Below are positions 5,386 to 5,421 of a DNA stretch of 5,421 bases, one piece after another (position 1 is the first letter of the stretch; every line of letters starts with the position of its first letter). Origin of the DNA: Desulfobacteraceae bacterium (GTDB lineage Bacteria > Desulfobacterota > Desulfobacteria > Desulfobacterales > Desulfobacteraceae); assembly GCA_023140455.1 (NCBI GenBank), contig JAGLLQ010000331.1, positions 1-5,421 of the forward strand, written 5' to 3'. The notes beneath the pieces are model-generated. The model was given only the letters and a program-made list of their open reading frames with translations. It did not search any database and was not told the origin of the DNA. The position numbers and the translations under genes were made by a program.

Positions 5386-5421
5386 TCAATCGGGAAATTC
5401 GGGTTTCTTTTTTTCCATAAA
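5386..5421 (-). CDS. C-terminal end of an upstream gene, cut by the window edge
   Basis: The minus strand entering at the right edge reads FMEKKKPEFPD followed by TGA (5388-5386), 53 bases before the sheath start. Same strand and short gap suggest an operon with the sheath. The tail is lysine-rich and too short to identify; in contractile-injection clusters another sheath, a tube or a tail-terminator gene often precedes, but nothing here shows which. It may also be a chance open end. Confidence 0.35.
   Translation of the reverse strand, partial: FMEKKKPEFPD

Noticed and set aside
1..5421. CRISPR arrays, tRNA or rRNA genes, intact insertion sequences
   Set aside because: No regularly spaced repeats, no cloverleaf or rRNA-like segments and no transposase motifs were found on reading through.

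Overview
The window is an AT-rich stretch of a bacterial chromosome, tightly packed and with well-formed Shine-Dalgarno sites. The lipoprotein signal on MsrA points to a diderm (Gram-negative) host. The AraC-type remnant and the spermidine-synthase-like gene would suit a proteobacterium or Desulfobacterota member, but that placement is inference; no RNA gene or phylogenetic marker settles it.

Left part (1-1274): the 5' end of a truA-like tRNA pseudouridine synthase gene runs off the left edge on the minus strand. Divergent from it is a two-gene plus-strand unit: a methionine sulfoxide reductase A with a lipoprotein signal peptide (and a possible internal start for a cytosolic form), followed 9 bases later by a small membrane-anchored coiled-coil protein of unknown function. 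This unit converges on, and overlaps by 4 bases, a minus-strand papain-like (C1) cysteine peptidase with an intact catalytic triad. The shared 3' ends carry nested inverted repeats.

Middle (2177-3886): a 300-base stretch with no convincing gene lies between the peptidase and a minus-strand pair of genes. The pair is a membrane-anchored flavodoxin-like protein coupled through an ATGA overlap to a spermidine-synthase-like (aminopropyltransferase-fold) protein.

Right part (3884-5421): a 5'-truncated scrap of an AraC-family regulator (plus strand) abuts, tail to tail, what looks like the C-terminal end of another lost gene (minus strand). This is a small graveyard between the flavodoxin gene and a complete contractile-tail sheath gene on the minus strand. 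The sheath belongs to the short type found in extracellular contractile injection systems and R-type tail relatives. The last 12 codons (stop included) of a further minus-strand gene enter at the right edge. No tube, baseplate, spike or ATPase gene is visible, so the sheath is either the last gene of a cluster lying to the right or an orphan.

Functionally the window mixes housekeeping and stress genes (TruA, MsrA), a redox/aminopropyltransferase-like pair of unknown substrate, a stand-alone peptidase, and one structural gene of a contractile injection machine bordered by gene debris.
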